From Xylaria sp. FL1777 (lineage: Eukaryota > Ascomycota > Sordariomycetes > Xylariales > Xylariaceae), in the NCBI GenBank assembly GCA_022578965.1, contig MU400508.1, forward strand, positions 1 to 64,000: DNA of 64,000 bases, read 5' to 3'. Shown one piece after another: positions 59,673 through 64,000 of this stretch. Both the position numbers and the translations under genes were made by a program. Position 1 is the stretch's first letter. Each line of letters starts with the position of its first letter. The notes under the pieces were generated by a model. The model was not told the DNA's origin, ran no database searches, and worked only from the letters and a program-made list of their open reading frames with translations.

Positions 59673-60236
59673 ATGATTTACGAAGTCATCCTAGACCTGC
59701 AAGGGATTTCAAGGGCTAGGGATAACTTACAAATAAATGATAGCCAGGTCAACATGAACGAAATAGTAAAGCACAGTGAGAAAAACAACTTGGTTTTCAT
59801 AAGTGCGCCGGATAATCTTAGTTCTCAAGCCAAGAAGTTAGGATCAAACAAGCGACTTCGCACTTAGTCAATTTATTAGCAATCAAGGCCAGCTGTCCCG
59901 AGAAAGATTGTCTAATGGGTTTTGATAGCTAAAGAATTCGTCAAAGATTAATTTATGGCGTTAGAATTGACGAGGATGTTACAATTTACGTCCTCGGCAG
60001 GCCCGAAACTATCGCCATCTCTTCAGTTGCTCTCCAGAAGAAAATAGCTATACCTGCCCTGGGTCTGTCTGTCAGATTGAAAATCTACCAAGCCCATGTT
60101 ATATGGCGGACTTTCAGATAAATCGTTGTAGATAGAACACCAAGCTTTATGATAGGTGATAGTCCAGGCCTTGGAAAAACTGGTACATCTGTGTCTAGCG
60201 CTAAGTTTTGGCCCGCCATGGGCAGGTGACGAGAAC
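59673..60236 (+). pseudogene. Decayed helicase/ATPase-like gene fragment
   Basis: A 64-codon frame at 59673-59867 is followed, from about 59946, by a readable frame. It contains LIYGVRIDEDVTIYVLGRPE, LKIYQAHVIWRTFR, one TAA stop, then IVVDRTPSFMIGDSPGLGKTGTSVSSAKFW before more stops. The order YQAHVIW then GDSPGLGKT resembles the start of SNF2-type helicase cores (Q/H-containing motif, then Walker A). Internal stops and loss of downstream motifs make it a pseudogene. A minus-strand 64-codon frame at 60966-61160 may be another relic. Confidence 0.45.
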
Positions 60237-61589
60237 TCGTCCGTATCTGGATATTGAAGATGTGAGAGCTATAAGAGGAACTGTGCGCAGACCTTTTAAC
60301 GAAAACTACCTAATCATCTCGAAAGACGGATCTTCTTCACACATTGTAGTCTTTAGCTCAGTAGCGGTTGAATCTTGAACCTGCGCACTAACGTATGATA
60401 AACTAAATTATGATAAAGACAATTATTTTTCAATGTAATTACTTTAATTATATATACACTCTATGAATTGATGAATTGATGTTTCTCGCGTGTTCATCTC
60501 AATACCAAAACTGATTTGATTTTGGTATACGAGTGCTATGCTTTTCTCATAGCAACACAGCCAGATTAATAACACAGCCATACCAACAATATCGAACAAT
60601 GACATGAGATTCTCTACAACACTTTTTTTGAGAAGAAAGAATCGGGTGTTGTGAAAGGGGCCGTAATTATGGAGGAGCTACCCAACCTTCTAGATTACCT
60701 ACTAAAAGGGGGCCAGGGGGAGGATAGGTATTCATAACCTATACAAAGTGATTGAAAACTAGCCTAAAAACTCCAATTCATTAAAGAGCATGTTCTATTA
60801 GTACTTTATAATACTTCCTAATGGCATAACTTTCGAAATATGTCTTATATGCACTATTACTAGTTTTTATAAGCGAGGGCTGGTACTTAACAGAACGTTG
60901 GTCTCGCTTAGTATTAGTCCCACGTCACGGTTATACCGCGTCTAGACGTATTACACCTGGCTTGGCTAATAGATACTAACTATTTGGAGCCACAAACGGT
61001 TGCGCTTGGACTCAAATGAGCCGGAATATATCAATCCCGTGATAGCTAAGCTCTTGTCCATACCTCCTTGGCATGGTATCGAAATTAGCCTGTAGTCTAT
61101 AACAACTCCGCTGCGATTAATCCAGATCTTGTCATTGGCCATGACCTGGAAACCAACCAAGTATCATATTTGGGATTTTCTCAATATCTTTAGGATTCCC
61201 TCTCGCGACTAGCAACGTCGCTTTCACTTAGGATAACACTAGCATGCCCTGTGTTGAGCCTTGAGCATAAATGATGTGCCATTATTAGACTCCCTAGAGT
61301 TATTCTGGGGAGGCATGAACCAATGACAGGTTAAGCGGCTATATGGCCGTGGCTTGGCGATGAAGACGACGGTCCGGGCCTTAGCCCTGGACATGCACTT
61401 AATATACCAAGCGATAAGACGACACGACGCCGTAAGGAGCAAGAAAACAGTGTTTGCTTATTTCGCCTCGTAGGATGATGAATTTAATGATGCCTGACCC
61501 GCTCCCTGGCTATCTTGGACGCCTCCCTGGTTCCGCCCCAAGTCTCAATTATCTATTAGCCGTCAGTTGGGCATCTTGCCTGTACTATC
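60237..61589. other. AT-rich intergenic region with possible relics
   Basis: Contains a short tandem GAATTGAT repeat near 60465-60481 and a possible relic frame on the minus strand at 60966-61160. The 100-200 bp ahead of 61590 should be the peptidase promoter. Confidence 0.35.
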
Positions 61590-62605
61590 ATGAAGGTCAT
61601 TTTGATCGCGAGCGCGCTCGGGTGGGTGGATGCTGCAATCACGAGCCCCGGCTTTGCCGCACGCCGGGGAGCAGACGAATTGAGTCTTCGTCGCACGGGT
61701 CTTCCACAGTTACTTGGTAGCGAAGTCGACTCGTTGCTGGCTGATAATAACACTCATTCTGAGTATACTTCGAATTGGGCTGGCGCCGTAATGATTGGTT
61801 TGAAGCCTACATAGCGTCCAATCAGGTCTGGAAAGATTGGACTGATGCCTTAGGCAGGTACCGGATACACGACTGTGTCTGGCACTATCGTGGTCCCAGA
61901 GCCTTCCATGCCGGTGGGCGGGAGTAGCACGAGGACGTACTCAGCGTCTGCGTGGGTCGGCATCGACGGAAGTACTTGTCAGACGGCCATTTTGCAGACG
62001 GGCGTCGATTTCAGTGCAAGGGGAAAGACAATTACGTATGAGGGCTGGTACGAGTGGTATCCTGATTATGTAAGTAATAGGTCTTCAAGTTACGCACTAA
62101 AGTTATCTGGCAGCCTTTCCACGTGCCTTTACGTAGTACACCGACTGCATACGGCACAGCAGTGTTGTGGAACACGTTGGCATACCTGATGGCCGGGGAC
62201 TAATGTACGGTCGGGCTAACTGAATCTCGACAGTCGTACAGGTTTTCGAACTTCAAGATCTCGGGCGGCGATACCGTCACGATGACGGCAACGGTGTCGA
62301 GCAAGAACAGCGGCAGCGTGATCCTCGAAAACAAAACCACGGGGCAGACAGTCTCGCACACGTTTACTAACCAGGTCGGGAATCTCTGCCAGACCAATGC
62401 TGAATGGATCGTCGAGGATTTCTCGCAGGGAAACGCTCTGGTTCCCTTCGCGGACTTTGGCACTGTCGTCTTCACAAATGCTAGTGTCAATGGCGGTACC
62501 GGGCTTGAAAAGGCCGTTATCTACGACATCAAACAAGGTAACAAGGTCTATACCAGCTGCTCGACCTCGGGGTCTAGCTCTGTCACTTGTTCTTATGTAG
62601 GATAG
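61590..62605 (+). CDS. Secreted G1 glutamic peptidase (eqolisin)
   Basis: Exons 61590-61797, 61858-62069 and 62234-62605 give 263 residues, normal for the family. A hydrophobic leader (MKVILIASALGWVDA) and a propeptide to about residue 60 precede the mature enzyme, which begins near YTSNWAGAVM. Family blocks follow: TGYTTVSGTIVVPEPS, SASAWVGIDGSTCQTAILQT with catalytic Gln116 in ILQTG, YEGWYEWYPDY, and CQTNAEWIVEDF with catalytic Glu197, then LVPFADFGTVVF. These are acid proteases active at low pH outside the cell. Both catalytic residues are intact. The second intron (164 bp) can be read through for some codons, but that frame loses the YRFSNFKISGGD strand. Confidence 0.93.
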
Positions 62606-63650
62606 ATGTCTTGTATAAGTAGAGAGTGGGCATTCGCATGGAGGACTGCTCGAAGTCGAGGAGCGTGGCGTGTGTTAAGAAGTACCAATTAAGTAATTTT
62701 TGAATATTACAGCTGTGCCATATACACACATGGAGGTGGTGACTTGGTGAAGATTATTTTGATTAGGAATTTCAATCGAATTGAAACCAAGCTTGAGTCT
62801 TCATGTCACGGTTAGGTAGGTACCTGATTAACCTGATTAACCTAAGGCAGTTTTAGGCAGTACCTAGTATTGTAACCAAGTTATGTAATTATGCATGTGG
62901 GATTCGATCTATCAAGATCACCTGGGCAGTGATCTATCTACATGGGTAGGTACATGTGTAGGTAGGTACCGTAACTTCACTTGGGTACCTATGTAGGTAC
63001 CTACGCACGGGCTGCTGTCCTGCAGGCGATGCCGATCTCCACAAAGACTCCGCCACCCGCAATCAGCCAAACAGACACCTCGCGAGCCATGACCGCCTTA
63101 TTACATACATCTCATTCAAGCCGAAGTCGCAACTGGAGGCCGCGACATAGGATCTTGGAGCAGCCCCTATATCCCCCATTGATTTAACCCGGAGACGTGT
63201 CGGCCAATTACTGGACTCACCGAAGTATTATTGCCTTCCTGCTGGCTTCAAGCCTGTCACGTTGTTGTCAGCTCATGCATGACCTGACCTGGCAAACTCA
63301 AATCGATCAAGTTCGTGAAGTTACTGGCTGTGCGAGGTCCAACGCAACGTCGGTTTATTAGCGGTGCCACCGTGGCTCGCCTGGCTGGCTGCTTATACCG
63401 CTTCTGCCATCCTCTTCTTTTTTTTAAAAAAAAAGAAAGGGACGCCAATTGCCATTCCTACTACTCTTTCCCATCTATCTTATAAAACAGATCGGGAGAA
63501 GAAGGAAAGACAAGAAGAGAGAAAGAAGGAGAAGAGGAGAGAAGAAAGGAAAGAAAAGAAAAGAAAGAGAAAAGACAGAAAGAAAAGGGAAAAGAGTGAG
63601 AGGCGACTTCCGGAACCTCTTACAGCGCCCAACCCAGTGCCGTCGGAATA
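62606..63650. other. Intergenic region with TAGGTAC motifs
   Basis: Holds many TAGGTA/TACCTA copies at about 62812-63005. No gene is supported. It leads into the promoter and 5' UTR of the last gene. Confidence 0.5.
63490..63604 (+). repeat. Polypurine (GA/AAAG) tract in the leader of the last gene
   Basis: About 110 bases almost purely A and G (GAAGGAAAGACAAGAAGAGA, then AAAG-rich units), ending about 47 bp before the ATG at 63651. It is probably in the 5' UTR or core promoter. The Lys/Glu-rich frames through it are composition artefacts. Confidence 0.6.
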
Positions 63651-64000
63651 ATGTGCATTGCCCTGCTATCTACGGCGCACCCGAGATACGCCCTCATCGC
63701 CCTCGACAACCGAGACGAGTACATCCTCAGACCCACCAGTCGGCCGCATTGGTGGACCCATAAGCCTTCGGGGGCCCGGATCCTGTCACCCCGGGACCTG
63801 CATCGCCGTGAACGAGGCACGTGGATGGGCGTGAGCAGCACCGGTCGCCTTGCCATTCTCACCAATTACCGAGAGTCCAGCCAGGATGATCCAGACCATG
63901 CCATTTGCGGCGTGCGTAGCCGTGGCGCCTTGCCCACAGCATGGCTAAGTGCGCCAGCCGAGGAGAAACTTGACCATTTTGTCAAGCGCATGGTAGATGA
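63651..64000 (+). CDS. TANGO2/NRDE-family protein (truncated by the window end)
   Basis: Reads open from ATG 63651 to the last base, 116 residues. It starts MCIALLSTAHPRYALIALDN and continues into RDEYILRPTSRPHWW, the NRDE signature at the N-terminus of the transport-and-Golgi-organisation 2 family, then RGTWMGVSSTGRLAILTNYR, the next conserved block. The family's N-terminal cysteine (Cys2) is present. Animal TANGO2 is linked to heme or lipid handling; the fungal role is not settled. The C-terminus lies outside the window. Confidence 0.88.
   Translation, partial: MCIALLSTAHPRYALIALDNRDEYILRPTSRPHWWTHKPSGARILSPRDLHRRERGTWMGVSSTGRLAILTNYRESSQDDPDHAICGVRSRGALPTAWLSAPAEEKLDHFVKRMVD

Noticed and set aside
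63364..63763. Lys/Glu/Arg-rich proteins of 95-104 codons
   Set aside because: They are translations of the polypurine tract and overlap the real TANGO2-family start.
1..64000. CRISPR array, prokaryotic operon or ribosome binding sites
   Set aside because: The window is eukaryotic with spliced genes; no regularly spaced direct repeats with unique spacers were seen.

Overview
The window is nuclear DNA of a filamentous ascomycete. Genes carry short introns (about 47-190 bp) with GTAAGT/GTATGT-type donors, CTAAC-like branch points and CAG/TAG acceptors. Contents such as HET and NACHT-ankyrin proteins, a Zn2Cys6 regulator, PL4/GH71/GH43 enzymes and a G1 peptidase are typical of Pezizomycotina. 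A plant-associated Sordariomycete is my best guess (Xylariales-like, low confidence). No tRNA, rRNA, CRISPR or prokaryotic operon was found. Gene models were built by hand, matching reading phase across each intron. In the CDS entries start and end are the outer limits of the coding sequence, and the exons are listed in the evidence.

Layout. 0-9 kb: spacers rich in TAGGTA/ACCTAC motifs around a 1027-residue orphan protein and a peroxisomal dysferlin-domain membrane protein. 9-20.5 kb: a carbohydrate region with a 10-exon sugar transporter divergent from an MFS transporter, then a PL4 rhamnogalacturonan lyase and a GH71 alpha-1,3-glucanase. 20.5-25.3 kb: a cyclin-D1-binding-protein-like protein, a BTB protein and a single-pass membrane protein. 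25.3-37 kb: an accessory segment with two TA-flanked inverted-repeat elements, a HET protein, an FAD oxidoreductase and a 1450-residue NLR-type protein. The NLR reads alpha/beta-hydrolase, NACHT, ankyrin, fructosamine kinase. Same-orientation copies of one dispersed repeat lie on both sides of this segment.

37-47 kb: a secreted/membrane protein of unknown function, a molybdopterin sulfite oxidase whose ninth intron has a one-base phase conflict, and a 7-TM rhodopsin-like protein. 47-52 kb: an amidase followed upstream by a Zn2Cys6 regulator on the same strand. 52-59 kb: a small secreted protein, a small membrane protein and an intronless GH43 enzyme. 59-62.6 kb: a decayed helicase-like pseudogene and a secreted G1 glutamic peptidase. 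The window ends inside a TANGO2/NRDE-family gene.

The PL4, GH71 and GH43 enzymes, the G1 peptidase and the sugar transporter together suggest degradation of plant or fungal polymers. The HET, NACHT and BTB genes suggest a non-self recognition island. The hydrolase-NACHT-ankyrin-fructosamine kinase fusion is the best candidate for something undescribed.
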